From Methylomonas sp. LL1 (GTDB taxonomy: Bacteria; Pseudomonadota; Gammaproteobacteria; Methylococcales; Methylomonadaceae): a stretch of 64,000 nt of DNA. Made by a program: the position numbers and the translations under genes. The DNA is taken from assembly GCF_015711015.1 (NCBI RefSeq), contig NZ_CP064653.1, forward strand, positions 1,364,001-1,428,000, written 5' to 3'. Each line of letters opens with the position of its first letter. Positions within the stretch are counted from its first letter, which is position 1. Under the pieces are notes generated by a model, which saw only the letters and a program-made list of their open reading frames with translations, did no database searches and was not told the DNA's origin. Shown piece by piece: positions 18,591 to 27,375 of the stretch.

Positions 18591-18817
18591 GAGCAAATTG
18601 ACAATATCACTGCTTCACTACGGCCACTTTGCGACATTCATATTAATCTAAAATCATGCCTTTGAAAGTCCGCTGTTTGGCAGTAATCTGACTTTAACTA
18701 GACTCAGTTTTTGATTGCATTAGCTTTGTAAATATAAGCCACGCCTGATTAAGGAAATTTTAAGCCGCTCTCAGCAGAATGCGCCACAACTGAATCATTA
18801 TCCAAAAAGGAGTTCAT

Positions 18818-19222
18818 ATGTTCAGAATGGCACAGATTATAATTGTGGGGTTGTTGCTTTCATCAAATGCATTCGCAGATGATGACTGGGGTGAGTATCG
18901 TGAACATCATCACGGCCACCATCACAGGCAAAATTATTATCCCTCTTATCGAGAAGAGGTTGTGTATATGCCGCAAAGGGTTGTTGAAGAAGAAATTGTC
19001 TATGTTCCCGAGCAAGTGGTGGAATATGTTCCGGTACAGCCTCGTTACTATGCACCACCTCCTCCACCGGTTAATTATTACGGTTACGATCAACGCTCAA
19101 CACAAGGTTTAGTGAGTGGCATGATCGGCAGCGTGATGGGTTATGAAATAGGCAGAGGTGATCCTTTGGCGGCAGGCATCGGTGCTGCTGCAGGCGCCTG
19201 GATCGGGAACGGTATGTATTAA
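18818..19222 (+). CDS. Exported His/Tyr/Pro-rich protein with glycine-zipper C-terminus
   Basis: A 134-residue protein with a signal peptide (AQIIIVGLLLSSNAFADDDW), a His cluster (HHHGHHHRQ), a run of short Val/Tyr/Glu repeats (VVYMPQRVVEEEIVYVPEQV) and a proline stretch. The end has a glycine-zipper pattern (GLVSGMIGSVMGYEIGRGD, AAGIGAAAGAWIGNG) like 2TM outer-membrane or periplasmic proteins. The ribosome site AAAAAGGAG precedes ATG. The His cluster could bind metal, which is only a suggestion. It lies immediately before a cytochrome remnant. Confidence 0.75.
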   Translation: MFRMAQIIIVGLLLSSNAFADDDWGEYREHHHGHHHRQNYYPSYREEVVYMPQRVVEEEIVYVPEQVVEYVPVQPRYYAPPPPPVNYYGYDQRSTQGLVSGMIGSVMGYEIGRGDPLAAGIGAAAGAWIGNGMY

Positions 19223-19232
19223 AAATTGCAGG

Positions 19233-19451
19233 GTAAATAATGCTTGGGTGAGTCAGCATGATCATGCCAACAAAAATGGTACTGCGACATCGCCGAATTG
19301 TACCTATTGCCATGGCACAACCAGTGCCGGTTCACCGTTAAGCGCCATCAAGGTTACCAAAACAATCAATGCAGGTGTATTTGGTACTAAACACAGGCCA
19401 GCGGGCTATCAAGTCAGCTGTTACAGTTGCCATAACGTCCCGAACCCCTAG
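19233..19451 (+). pseudogene. 3' remnant of a multihaem cytochrome c
   Basis: This fragment encodes about 71 residues without a proper start and with two haem-binding motifs (CTYCH and CYSCH). By hand alignment about 53 of 71 residues equal the C-terminus of the nine-haem cytochrome at 58105-60522; the shared blocks include ANKNGTAT, CHGTTSAG, PLSAIKV and PAGYQVSC. The rest of the gene is absent; its place is taken by the glycine-zipper gene, which stops 10 bases earlier. It is a truncated paralogue beside a cytochrome b561 gene. Confidence 0.85.
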
Positions 19452-19530
19452 TTTTCAAAAGTTCGTACCCATAGATATCCCCCAAGTAGAGGCGATAAGC
19501 TGCACTCAGCTGCCATGAGCATTAATACGG

Positions 19531-20055
19531 CTAACGTGGCAGGAGTAAATCTTCCAGAAAAAAAGCGGATAGTTCTGTGCGTCCAGTCACGCCCGCTTTC
19601 CGGTAAATCGCACGCGCTTGGTCGCGAATGGTGCGCTCACTGACATTGCGAAGCTGGCCAATTTCGCTATGACTCAAACCCTTTAACATCAGCATACCGA
19701 CTTCGGCTTCTGCTGGGGTGAGTTGCCAATTGTCAAACTGCTTCTGTATTTGAACAGCCAGGCCCGCAATAAGCTCACGATTTGCCTCACGCCATTCTTG
19801 AGATTGTTGCGTGGCTAAAGCCAAATCTTGCGTCAGCAAATTTATTTTGGTTTGTGTAAATTGATAATAAAGCCGACCGAAATAGACCAGCCCTAGCAGA
19901 GAAAGCATCAGAATGATGGCTTCGACAAACAAGTGCGGCCACGGCACGCCATCTCGATAGTCCCCCAGAAAATCCAATGTTATCAGCACTAAAACCAACA
20001 AACATATGCTAATAGCCCATTGGCTGAAGCGTTTGTTATCGTTGATAAATGCCAT
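19531..20055 (-). CDS. Membrane-anchored LuxR-type regulator
   Basis: A 174-residue protein. Two hydrophobic helices near the N-terminus (about residues 12-30 and 43-62) are followed by a short coiled coil (about 68-95) and a LuxR/GerE helix-turn-helix (about 110-165, LTPAEAEVGMLMLKGLSHSE, IGQLRNVSERTIRDQARAIY). There is no receiver domain, so the signal may come through the membrane part. It is divergent from the cytochrome b561 gene, which it may control; that is inferred from position. Confidence 0.8.
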   Translation of the reverse strand: MAFINDNKRFSQWAISICLLVLVLITLDFLGDYRDGVPWPHLFVEAIILMLSLLGLVYFGRLYYQFTQTKINLLTQDLALATQQSQEWREANRELIAGLAVQIQKQFDNWQLTPAEAEVGMLMLKGLSHSEIGQLRNVSERTIRDQARAIYRKAGVTGRTELSAFFLEDLLLPR

Positions 20056-20156
20056 AAATAGTGTCCTATACGTCGGATGACGGATGCCAAAGAAGCCAGT
20101 TTAACGCAACATGTAGCTCAACTTGATTTGAACGAGAACTGATTGGGAGTAACGAC

Positions 20157-20846
20157 ATGACAAATGAGAAACAAACTTTAAGGGTCTGGGAGCCAGTGAT
20201 TCGTATTGGACATTGGATTTTAGCGCTTGCATTTTTTACGGCCTATTTCACCGAAGATGATTTCATGACCTTACATGTGTGGGCAGGTTATGTCGTGGGT
20301 GCTTATTTGCTCACTCGAATAGTGTGGGGCTTTGTGGGTGGGAAGTACGCGCGCTTCAGTAGTTTTATCTATTCCCCAAGCCGAATTATGGGTTACCTAA
20401 AAAACCTGATAGCAGCCAAACCTCAGCATTATATCGGCCATAATCCTGCGGGCGGTGTCATGGTGATCGCCTTATTACTCAGTTTGTCAGCAACCACCTT
20501 CACGGGTTTGAAGCTCTACGCTGTGGAAGACAATAAAGGCCCTTTCGCCCTGTCAGCAACTCAAGTCCAGACACAAATTCAGTCCGTCAGCCTGATTTCT
20601 GTGGCTAACGCAGAAGATAACGAAGAAGAAGATGATGAAAAATCTGAACTGATTGACAGCGAATACAAGATCGATAAGCAAGCGGAAGAGTTTTGGGAAG
20701 AATTGCACGAGTTCTTCACTAACCTGACCCTGTTGTTAGTGTTTCTACACATTATAGGTGTTGCCGTATCCAGCTACATCGATAAAGAGAAATTGGTTAA
20801 AGCGATGTTTACAGGAAACAAAGACATTGATGACACTTACCAGTAG
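20157..20846 (+). CDS. Cytochrome b561-type membrane haem protein
   Basis: A 229-residue inner-membrane cytochrome b. Candidate haem ligands are the His residues in VIRIGHWILA, MTLHVWAG and VFLHIIGV, spread over four hydrophobic helices. An acidic loop (about residues 150-190, DNEEEDDEKSEL) separates the last two helices, as in relatives that pair with soluble c-type cytochromes. These proteins pass electrons between quinones and periplasmic cytochromes. The neighbouring cytochrome fragment suggests its partner gene was lost or relocated. The ribosome site GGGAG precedes the ATG. Confidence 0.85.
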   Translation: MTNEKQTLRVWEPVIRIGHWILALAFFTAYFTEDDFMTLHVWAGYVVGAYLLTRIVWGFVGGKYARFSSFIYSPSRIMGYLKNLIAAKPQHYIGHNPAGGVMVIALLLSLSATTFTGLKLYAVEDNKGPFALSATQVQTQIQSVSLISVANAEDNEEEDDEKSELIDSEYKIDKQAEEFWEELHEFFTNLTLLLVFLHIIGVAVSSYIDKEKLVKAMFTGNKDIDDTYQ

Positions 20847-20887
20847 TATCCACATCCATAATGCCAAAATTCTAAAAAGGAGCTTGT

Positions 20888-21062
20888 TTGAGACATTCTG
20901 AATTTCATCGCGCCCATCGTATCGGCTGGTTACGCGCCGCCGAATTAGGCGCTAACGACGGCATCGTTTCAACCGCCAGTCTTGTGATCGGCGTTGCTGC
21001 TGCCCATGCGAATCTCCAGGCCATTATTGGTTAGCGGCACAGCTGGATTGGTAGCCGGTGCC
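20888..21062 (+). pseudogene. 5' remnant of a VIT1/CCC1-family metal transporter gene
   Basis: A good ribosome site (AAAAAGGAG) precedes TTG 20888. The frame reads HRIGWLRAAELGANDGIVST followed by ASLVIGVAAAH, the conserved N-terminus of VIT/CCC1 iron or manganese transporters. One extra base near 21027 shifts the frame; after correction it continues LVSGTAGLVAGA. Similarity then stops, so more than two thirds of the gene is missing. It follows the cytochrome b561 gene and may once have been in its operon. Confidence 0.8.
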
Positions 21063-21069
21063 TGTTTTT

Positions 21070-21189
21070 GGCCGTCTGCAGACGGATATGAATAGCCCAA
21101 ATTTCCTTCAATTTTAGTGGCGATTTCTGACCAATCAATCTACCTGTATTCCAAGGTGTGTGTTGATTGCTTGAATTTTCTTGGTTCAT
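21070..21189 (-). pseudogene. 5' remnant of a phage-type tyrosine integrase gene
   Basis: On the minus strand an AGGAG site precedes ATG 21189. The translation includes TPWNTGRLIGQKSPLKLKEI and then WAIHIRLQ, which matches the N-terminus of small tyrosine recombinases that I know (GRLIGQK...LKLKEIWAIRIRLQ). Similarity ends at the same point where the oppositely oriented VIT remnant ends. The catalytic domain is absent, so it is inactive. Confidence 0.7.
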
Positions 21190-21230
21190 GACAATCTCCT
21201 AACTGTTGTTTAAGGAGATTTATTGTCATG
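21187..21230. repeat. Inverted repeat carrying two back-to-back start regions
   Basis: The arms CATGACAA-TCTCCT (21187-21200) and AGGAGA-TTTA-TTGTCATG (21213-21230) are almost mirror images, so a ribosome site and ATG occur on both strands. The minus-strand copy starts the integrase remnant; the plus-strand copy opens only a 40-codon frame without recognisable similarity. It may be a duplicated leader left by a rearrangement. Confidence 0.5.
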
Positions 21231-21484
21231 CTATGCTCTGGATCGGGCGCTGACCGGCCACTAATTGACATTCGAAGCTTTGTACCAAATGTCGGCAAGG
21301 ATTCAGCGAGCTGTCATTCAACGCTAAGCTCACTCGCGGTGTACTCTTAGGACAAAATGCCATAAAATTCTAGCGTGCGAGCCTGGCAGTTTGGCCTCGA
21401 CGCACACCGTCTGGTGGAACTTTTTGTTATGCTTTTTAACCTCCAAAACATTGTAACTCAAGTTCAATGGACTAATGAAATTTA

Positions 21485-21826
21485 ATGGCTGCAACTGCGA
21501 TCAGGAAAACACTTAAGGCGTGGTACGCTGGGTGGCTTGACAGACGTCGCTCTCGTGAGGCATTCATAAACTTACCAGACTTGACGCGCGCTAGATTTAT
21601 CCTACCGTTGAAAAACCACACAGAAAAGGTGAACGAACTCATTACTCAAATTGAACGTTCTCGTGGTTGCTGTTATTCGATCTCGTCAATCTCATTTCAG
21701 CAGAGGACGCCACCTCTCTTCAAGCTTGGCCGTACACCAGATTCAGTTATAACTCCAAACGCAAGCACGAGCCCTTTTCCGATCCTTGTAGCCGAACAAA
21801 AATCCGGCGCCAATACGGTTTATTGA
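21485..21826 (+). CDS. Uncertain open reading frame, 113 residues
   Basis: The frame starts MAATAIRKTLKAWYAGWLDR and is basic at its N-terminus. The first 30 residues faintly recall DUF1127-like small proteins; the rest (rich in Ser, Pro and Thr) matches nothing I know. No convincing ribosome site is present. The region 21062-21841 contains gene remnants, so this may be non-coding debris. I keep it only as a low-confidence entry. Confidence 0.2.
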   Translation: MAATAIRKTLKAWYAGWLDRRRSREAFINLPDLTRARFILPLKNHTEKVNELITQIERSRGCCYSISSISFQQRTPPLFKLGRTPDSVITPNASTSPFPILVAEQKSGANTVY

Positions 21827-21841
21827 TTCTTGGCCATCGCC

Positions 21842-24055
21842 TTATTGGGTGCTGGTTTCCACATCCACTTCGACCGGAATTTGATAAATCGACGACAGCT
21901 TGCGTCTGAATTCGTCGGTAATCGATTGGGCATCCTGACGGCTATTGACGACGCGCGGCGTGATCAACACCACCAACTCGCTTTTATCCTTGTTGCGCGT
22001 GGTGCCACCAAATAACGGACCTATCAACGGGATTTCGTGCAACAAGGGCACGCCGGATCGATTATGGGTATTGTCTTCCTTGATCAAGCCACCCAACACG
22101 ATCGTTTCGCCACTTTGTATGGCAACGCTACTTTCGATTTCTCGCTTCTGAATTTGGGGGGAATCAATCGTGCTAACCGTGTTTGCGATGGCGTTATTGA
22201 CGGTTTGCAGTATGTCCATCAATACCAGACCGCCAGCGTTGACACGCGGTCTGATGGATAGATTAATACCGGTGTCTATCATTTGAATTCCGCTGGTCTG
22301 CACCACGCTGTCACTGCCGATGGTATTGGTATTGGTCGATTCCGATGTGCGTATAGGCACCGAATCACCGACCTTGATCGAGGCTTCCTGGTTATTCAAC
22401 ACCATCAACGATGGCGATGAAATGACATTGATATTATTGTTGGTGGCGTTGGCTTGCAGCAAGGCTTTGATATCGCCGGAATTACTGGCAAAAGCATAGG
22501 AAAAGCCGCCCGTCGCAATACCCGTACCTATATCCTTCAGACTCAGGCCTTTTCCGCCTGAAATCTCATTAACCCCGCCATTGTTGTGGCTAAAAAACCA
22601 TTGTATGCCATATTCCAAGTCATCTTTTAGCGTGACTTCCACGATCGTCGCATCAATCAACACCTGCAACGGCAACACGTCCAACTGTTTGATTACCCGG
22701 TGAATCTTGGCGTACTCCTCGGAATTAGCCACGATCACCAGGGCATTATTGCCTTCGTCGGGTATGATTTTGACATTGGGCATTTCCGCGTTACTGCTTC
22801 CGACGCCGCCACTCGTACCGCTGCTACTGCCGCCGCCTCCGGACAACGAACCGCGCGCACTCGATCTGTCCTGCGTTTTATTATCGCTCAGCGTTTTATC
22901 CATCCCCGAGTCTTTCGAGCCGCTACTCTGCTTATTCGTCGCCGACAAGGCTTTGCGCCCGGAAGCGATCGACGCCGACTTCGACCGCGATTGGCTGGCG
23001 TTACCGAAGATTTGGCCCAGGGTTTCAGCCAAATCCAGCGCGTTGACGTGCTGGGCGCGATAGACATTGACGCCGCCGCCGGCTTCGCTATTGGTCCTAT
23101 CCAAACGGTAGACCCAACTTTCGATATCCTGTAGGTATTTGGCATTATGCGTAATGGCCAGCACGGCGTTGAGTCGCTCGATTTCGATAAATCTAAAAAA
23201 ACTGTTTTCATCGGCTTTGTCGCCCGCCGATACCCGGCTAAAAATCTGTTCCAGTTCCTCGATGATTTTGGCGGCGTCCACATGCGCCGGGGTAAACAAT
23301 GCAAACGAACGCCCTTTCAATACATCGACATCAAAGGTGTTGATCACATCCTGCACCCGGTTTAATTCAGTGCCGGAACCGGCAACCAGCAAGATATTAC
23401 GGTTCGGATCGACATGCAGCAGCGCATTTTCCGGTAATAGCGGCTTCAGAATCTCGGCAATTTCGGAGGCGGCGACATTGCGAACCGGAATCACCCGAGT
23501 CTGATAGCCGGACGGCATGCGGGTGCTGCCCAACGATTTGAATGAACTGCTGTACATCGCCTCATTGGAAGGCTTGATCAAATACATCCCGCCCTCGACC
23601 ACCAGCGCGGCGTTATTCAGGCTTAACAGCATTTCCAGGGTAGGAATCAAATCGTCCTTGTTCAGCAGGTCGGTCGTTTGCAGAGTCACCTTTCCGCTGA
23701 CTTGCGGGCTGATCGTGTAATTTTTCCCCAGAATGTCACTCAAAATCACCTTGGCCACTTCGCCGACATCGGCATCGTCGAAGTTCAAGCTATATTCGCC
23801 CTTGCCGGCGCTTTTAACCGGTGTGGCGGTTTTAGCGCTTCGTATATTCGATTCATCATTGGCAAAAATCTCCACCTTGGTGGTTTTGCTGGCGCGTTCC
23901 TTGTCGCTGTCCGACGGTAAAGCCTGATCTTCTTGAACCGGCGCCGCGCTGGGAAGAGGTAGTTTTTGATGGAGTTGCGGACCAATGTATTCGCAGCCCG
24001 CCATTGTCAAGGCCAGCGCCAATACACGCGGTGCTTTGCTGGTTTTAACCGTCAT
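21842..24055 (-). CDS. gspD: Type II secretion outer-membrane secretin
   Basis: The outer-membrane channel of the type II secretion system, about 737 residues. ATG 24055 opens a lipoprotein-type signal (VLALALTMAGCEYIG). N-domains follow (FDDADVGEVAKVILSDILGK, then repeats with VIPVRNVAASEIAEILKPLL), then a Ser/Gly-rich linker (about residues 380-440) and the secretin core ending GVPLLHEIPLIGPLFGGTTR, KSELVVLITPRVV. The linker is long and low in complexity. It is the last gene of the operon and overlaps gspC by 11 bases. Confidence 0.95.
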   Translation of the reverse strand: MTVKTSKAPRVLALALTMAGCEYIGPQLHQKLPLPSAAPVQEDQALPSDSDKERASKTTKVEIFANDESNIRSAKTATPVKSAGKGEYSLNFDDADVGEVAKVILSDILGKNYTISPQVSGKVTLQTTDLLNKDDLIPTLEMLLSLNNAALVVEGGMYLIKPSNEAMYSSSFKSLGSTRMPSGYQTRVIPVRNVAASEIAEILKPLLPENALLHVDPNRNILLVAGSGTELNRVQDVINTFDVDVLKGRSFALFTPAHVDAAKIIEELEQIFSRVSAGDKADENSFFRFIEIERLNAVLAITHNAKYLQDIESWVYRLDRTNSEAGGGVNVYRAQHVNALDLAETLGQIFGNASQSRSKSASIASGRKALSATNKQSSGSKDSGMDKTLSDNKTQDRSSARGSLSGGGGSSSGTSGGVGSSNAEMPNVKIIPDEGNNALVIVANSEEYAKIHRVIKQLDVLPLQVLIDATIVEVTLKDDLEYGIQWFFSHNNGGVNEISGGKGLSLKDIGTGIATGGFSYAFASNSGDIKALLQANATNNNINVISSPSLMVLNNQEASIKVGDSVPIRTSESTNTNTIGSDSVVQTSGIQMIDTGINLSIRPRVNAGGLVLMDILQTVNNAIANTVSTIDSPQIQKREIESSVAIQSGETIVLGGLIKEDNTHNRSGVPLLHEIPLIGPLFGGTTRNKDKSELVVLITPRVVNSRQDAQSITDEFRRKLSSIYQIPVEVDVETSTQ

Positions 24056-24647
24056 CGTTGTTATTCTCGGAGGGATTGTTGTTATTCGGCACAATAGGTT
24101 TTGCCGGCTTAATGGGAGTTGCTGGCTTTTTAGGCGGCGCGGGCGACTTCGCTTGCTCTCGGGGTTTTCTAAGCATAACGGGTTTTTGTTGCGCGCCCTG
24201 CTGCAAAACCACCCTGTCGGACAATATTTCCTTCAATTGCCAACCGGAAATCAGCTGATCCTGGTTTAATTTCAAAAACTTCCTAGCTTCGTTTTGTTTC
24301 CGAAACAAGGCGGTTGGACGTTTATTTTTAGTATAGGTGCCGATCAATAACCAGTCGTCCAGTTGGCCGGTATCGCTGGTTTCGGCGGTCTCGACCGGCG
24401 TTTCGACCAAGGGTCTTCGCCCCTCGATAAACAGAGGCCGCTCGATGATGGCGTTAACGCTATCCGTATTCTGCTTGGGAATGTTCAGCGTGGGTAAGGG
24501 CTCGGAGTGATAATCGGTGGGGACGGTCTGATCCATGATCGCTTGCAGGCGGCCGCGGCTAAACTCGGCATAACTCCATTCCGCCAATAGAATCAAGCTC
24601 AATACGCCACCCGCCATGATCTGCCCCGTCAGCAACTTACGGTTCAT
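24045..24647 (-). CDS. gspC: Type II secretion protein C-like (HR domain only)
   Basis: A 200-residue inner-membrane protein: one N-terminal span (about residues 9-26) and a periplasmic homology region (about 60-150, AIIERPLFIEGRRPLVETPV, DWLLIGTYTKNKRPTALFRK). This HR domain contacts the secretin. The PDZ or coiled-coil end of classic GspC is missing and is replaced by a Pro/Lys tail and an Asn run. It sits directly upstream of gspD and overlaps gspM by an ATGA. The name is by domain and position. Confidence 0.75.
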   Translation of the reverse strand: MNRKLLTGQIMAGGVLSLILLAEWSYAEFSRGRLQAIMDQTVPTDYHSEPLPTLNIPKQNTDSVNAIIERPLFIEGRRPLVETPVETAETSDTGQLDDWLLIGTYTKNKRPTALFRKQNEARKFLKLNQDQLISGWQLKEILSDRVVLQQGAQQKPVMLRKPREQAKSPAPPKKPATPIKPAKPIVPNNNNPSENNNDDG

Positions 24648-25222
24648 GGCGTCTGCCCCCGCATGAAACTCACTACCTCAAAGCTGACGTTCAATTGCCC
24701 GCTGGGTTCGACCTTGTTAGTCGAACGATTACGCGCGCCCCGCACCGGATTAATATCCAGTTGTTCCACGATCAGTACCGGCACGGCTGTCTCTATTGCG
24801 TGTAAAACGCCGAGCAAGGCCTCCATGTTGGCCGTCATGCGTACTTTTACCGAGATCCGCAAAAATCCGTCATTCATTTTACCCGGCAAACCCTGGGTAC
24901 TAGTCAACTGGCCACCGGCATCCGAAACAGCGGTTTTGACGATATTTTGCAACTCGGCCGATGCCAAGGCTTCGGTACTGCTGGTACTAAAATAGCCTTG
25001 TTGGGAAAATTGCTGTTTGATAGCTTCCAGGTCCTCGGCTACCCGGCTTTCGCGGCCGGCAATGCTTTGTTGGCGTTGCAGGCGGAACAGTAAATCGTTT
25101 TTTTCTTCGTGATAGGCCAATCCGGTTGTAATCAGCGGCAACAGCAGGGCAAAGATGACGGTAAAAACCACCAACAGTAATAAAGCAACCGCCAACCAGC
25201 GTTGAAAACGAACATCAGTCAC
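24644..25222 (-). CDS. gspM: Type II secretion protein M (PilO-like)
   Basis: A 192-residue protein with a short cytoplasmic start, one membrane span (about residues 10-32, AVALLLLVVFTVIFALLLPL) and a periplasmic ferredoxin-like domain (LLGVLHAIETAVPVLIVEQL), the GspM_II or PilO pattern. It works with GspL in the inner-membrane platform. It overlaps both neighbours by a few bases, in the order L-M-C-D. Confidence 0.82.
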   Translation of the reverse strand: MTDVRFQRWLAVALLLLVVFTVIFALLLPLITTGLAYHEEKNDLLFRLQRQQSIAGRESRVAEDLEAIKQQFSQQGYFSTSSTEALASAELQNIVKTAVSDAGGQLTSTQGLPGKMNDGFLRISVKVRMTANMEALLGVLHAIETAVPVLIVEQLDINPVRGARNRSTNKVEPSGQLNVSFEVVSFMRGQTP

Positions 25223-26414
25223 CCTTCACCTCCGCCGCGGCTTCCGGAATCGCTTCCGGCGGCGACTGCTCCGAGTTCGATTGATCGTTACTGTTAGCGT
25301 CGTCCCCCGTATTTGCCGACTCAGCGGCGATTGTAACCGGCATGCTGACATCGGAACTAATCTGAAACCGTTCACGGCCGGTGGTTTTATCTTGGGTCAG
25401 CGGCGACACAAAACTGACTTTACTAAAAAATGCCGAACCTTCCAGCAGGCTGATCAGGGCCGAAGCCGCCGGCGACTGTCCCTGAATCTGCAGATGTTTA
25501 TTGGAATATTGCAAATGCGTCAGCCAGGTATCATCCTTGAGCAAGCTGCTTAGTTCAGCCAACACGCCCAACAATGCCGGCGACTGATCCTTGATGTCGA
25601 TCAATTTTTGCGTTTCGCCGCGCAAGGCATCGATTTCCCGTTGTTGAGCCTCGACCAACCGGGTTTGCTTTTCCAGTTGTTTGATCCGGCTCTTAAGGCT
25701 GTCAACCGCCCGCCCCTCCAACCAGACCGGCCCGACCAAAGCCGCAATGGTCAATAACAACAAGATGCCGCTCAATAGCCAATGTATGGATTGGTTTAAT
25801 CTGGAACCGCGCTGACGATAACGCTCCGGCAATAAATTATAGGCATCGCGGATTTGCGGAAACTCGGAAACCGTGGCCTGATAGTCGACCCGGTGAGGAG
25901 GTACCGCCAAAGCCTCCATCGCCGCCAACTGTTGGTCGAGAAAGTTTTTGGGTACTACAATCAATAACACCCGGATTTGGCCTTGCTCGGTTTTCCCCAG
26001 CACCACGGCGCTGAAATAAACCTGTTCCGGCTTGAAAGGCGTGTAGCGGTCCAGCTCAAAACCGACAACCTGTTGCAGGTTTTCCTGGGCGGCGGCCGGC
26101 AAAAAAATCACTCTCTGCAAGGCATGCTCGCTCGCCAGACGCAGCACAACCTCCGTTTTTTCAATAGCGGGATATTGGTTTTTTAATTGTTGATAGCCGG
26201 CGGTATCGGCCGAGGCTATGGACTTTTGCGCGATGAGCTTATCATCGTCAAAAAATTCCAGTAGATACCCTTGCCGCGATGGCGAAATAATCAGATAACC
26301 CTGGCGGTCACGCAGGCGGCGGCGCAATCCGCTAGGCACCAGAAAGGCGAGTTCCCCGCCCCACCAGTGAAAAAACTTTTTCAGATCAAATTCTATCGTC
26401 GTATCTAAATTCAT
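25215..26414 (-). CDS. gspL: Type II secretion protein L (PilM/PilN-like)
   Basis: A 399-residue protein linking the cytoplasmic ATPase to the periplasm. It has a cytoplasmic actin-like part with ENLQQVVGFELDRYTPFKPE, VYFSAVVLGK, then one span (about residues 208-228, WLLSGILLLLTIAALVGPVW), a coiled coil and a PilN-like periplasmic domain (LAELSSLLKDDTWLTHLQYS). The C-terminus ends in a Ser/Asn/Glu-rich tail. It overlaps gspK by 29 bases. Confidence 0.85.
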   Translation of the reverse strand: MNLDTTIEFDLKKFFHWWGGELAFLVPSGLRRRLRDRQGYLIISPSRQGYLLEFFDDDKLIAQKSIASADTAGYQQLKNQYPAIEKTEVVLRLASEHALQRVIFLPAAAQENLQQVVGFELDRYTPFKPEQVYFSAVVLGKTEQGQIRVLLIVVPKNFLDQQLAAMEALAVPPHRVDYQATVSEFPQIRDAYNLLPERYRQRGSRLNQSIHWLLSGILLLLTIAALVGPVWLEGRAVDSLKSRIKQLEKQTRLVEAQQREIDALRGETQKLIDIKDQSPALLGVLAELSSLLKDDTWLTHLQYSNKHLQIQGQSPAASALISLLEGSAFFSKVSFVSPLTQDKTTGRERFQISSDVSMPVTIAAESANTGDDANSNDQSNSEQSPPEAIPEAAAEVKGD

Positions 26415-27375
26415 CTTGAATTGTGATTATCGAGTTTTCCATTTCTTCATCAAATAGCGACAGACCCGTTAAATTTTGTTTCCAATCCAGTGTTTCAAAG
26501 GGTAATGGGTTTTCAATACCTTGGCTTTTTACAACCGCCTCCAGGCCGGAGGCGGCCTCATCATGCAACCTGGCTTCGGCAATAATGGTAAACGCTTGAT
26601 TTTCGCCGATAGCCGACTGCTCCGAATCCATTATATCGCTATCCGGATTATTCACGGCATCCAGATGCTGTTGCAGGGATGCATCCTGAATATTGCGTTG
26701 TTTTAGGTCTTCAGCCAGGATAGCCAATAACTCGGGCGAGGCCTGGTCTTGGTTGACTTGCGCTTGGCCTGAGTAGACGGTAATCCAGGGCTGGATCGCG
26801 TTAAAAATCCGTTCGGTCATCCCCAAAACCAGCTGCAATTCTTCCAGGCTTTGAAAACCACTGTTTGCCGGCCCATAACTCAAACCGGCCTGCTGATATT
26901 GCCTTCTTTCAGCGCCCTGGGTTCGGGTGTCGTCGTCGGCATCGCGCCAATCCAGTATTGCGTTCAACAATTGCCGTTGTTGCCAGTCATCGTCGACCGC
27001 CGATTTTAACACGGCCGCCAATAGCGCTTCGTCGGCCGCGTTGATATCGACTTTGCCTGATTCCGAGAAAATGCGGATCCGGATTTCGCTTTCCTCCCGC
27101 TCCAACCGATAGACCGAGCCATTGGCAAGCCAACGCTGACGCGGATCGGGTTGAGTCAACATGAATTCGGCCAGCATAATACCGCTTTCCGCCAAGGCCT
27201 GCGCCTCGGCATTGTTTTTGATCGCCGAACTGACACTGGTCTCGCGGCGCATACTCATCGCAAAACTGCCGGCCATTAAACTCAGCAAGGTCAAAATCCA
27301 GATCACGATTACCAGCGCCATGCCGCCTTGGTTGCGGGATTTGGACCGTTGCGGCTTATGGATTTTCGGCGACAT
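26386..27375 (-). CDS. gspK: Type II secretion minor pseudopilin K
   Basis: A minor pseudopilin of about 329 residues placed at the tip of the pseudopilus. Its prepilin region is GGMALVIVIWILTLLSLMAG, which lacks the Glu+5 of other pseudopilins, as is normal for GspK. The globular domain has GKVDINAADEALLAAVLKSA and ILDWRDADDDTR (putative calcium-binding). ATG 27375 is preferred to an upstream GTG. Both ends overlap neighbouring genes. Confidence 0.88.
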   Translation of the reverse strand: MSPKIHKPQRSKSRNQGGMALVIVIWILTLLSLMAGSFAMSMRRETSVSSAIKNNAEAQALAESGIMLAEFMLTQPDPRQRWLANGSVYRLEREESEIRIRIFSESGKVDINAADEALLAAVLKSAVDDDWQQRQLLNAILDWRDADDDTRTQGAERRQYQQAGLSYGPANSGFQSLEELQLVLGMTERIFNAIQPWITVYSGQAQVNQDQASPELLAILAEDLKQRNIQDASLQQHLDAVNNPDSDIMDSEQSAIGENQAFTIIAEARLHDEAASGLEAVVKSQGIENPLPFETLDWKQNLTGLSLFDEEMENSIITIQDEFRYDDRI

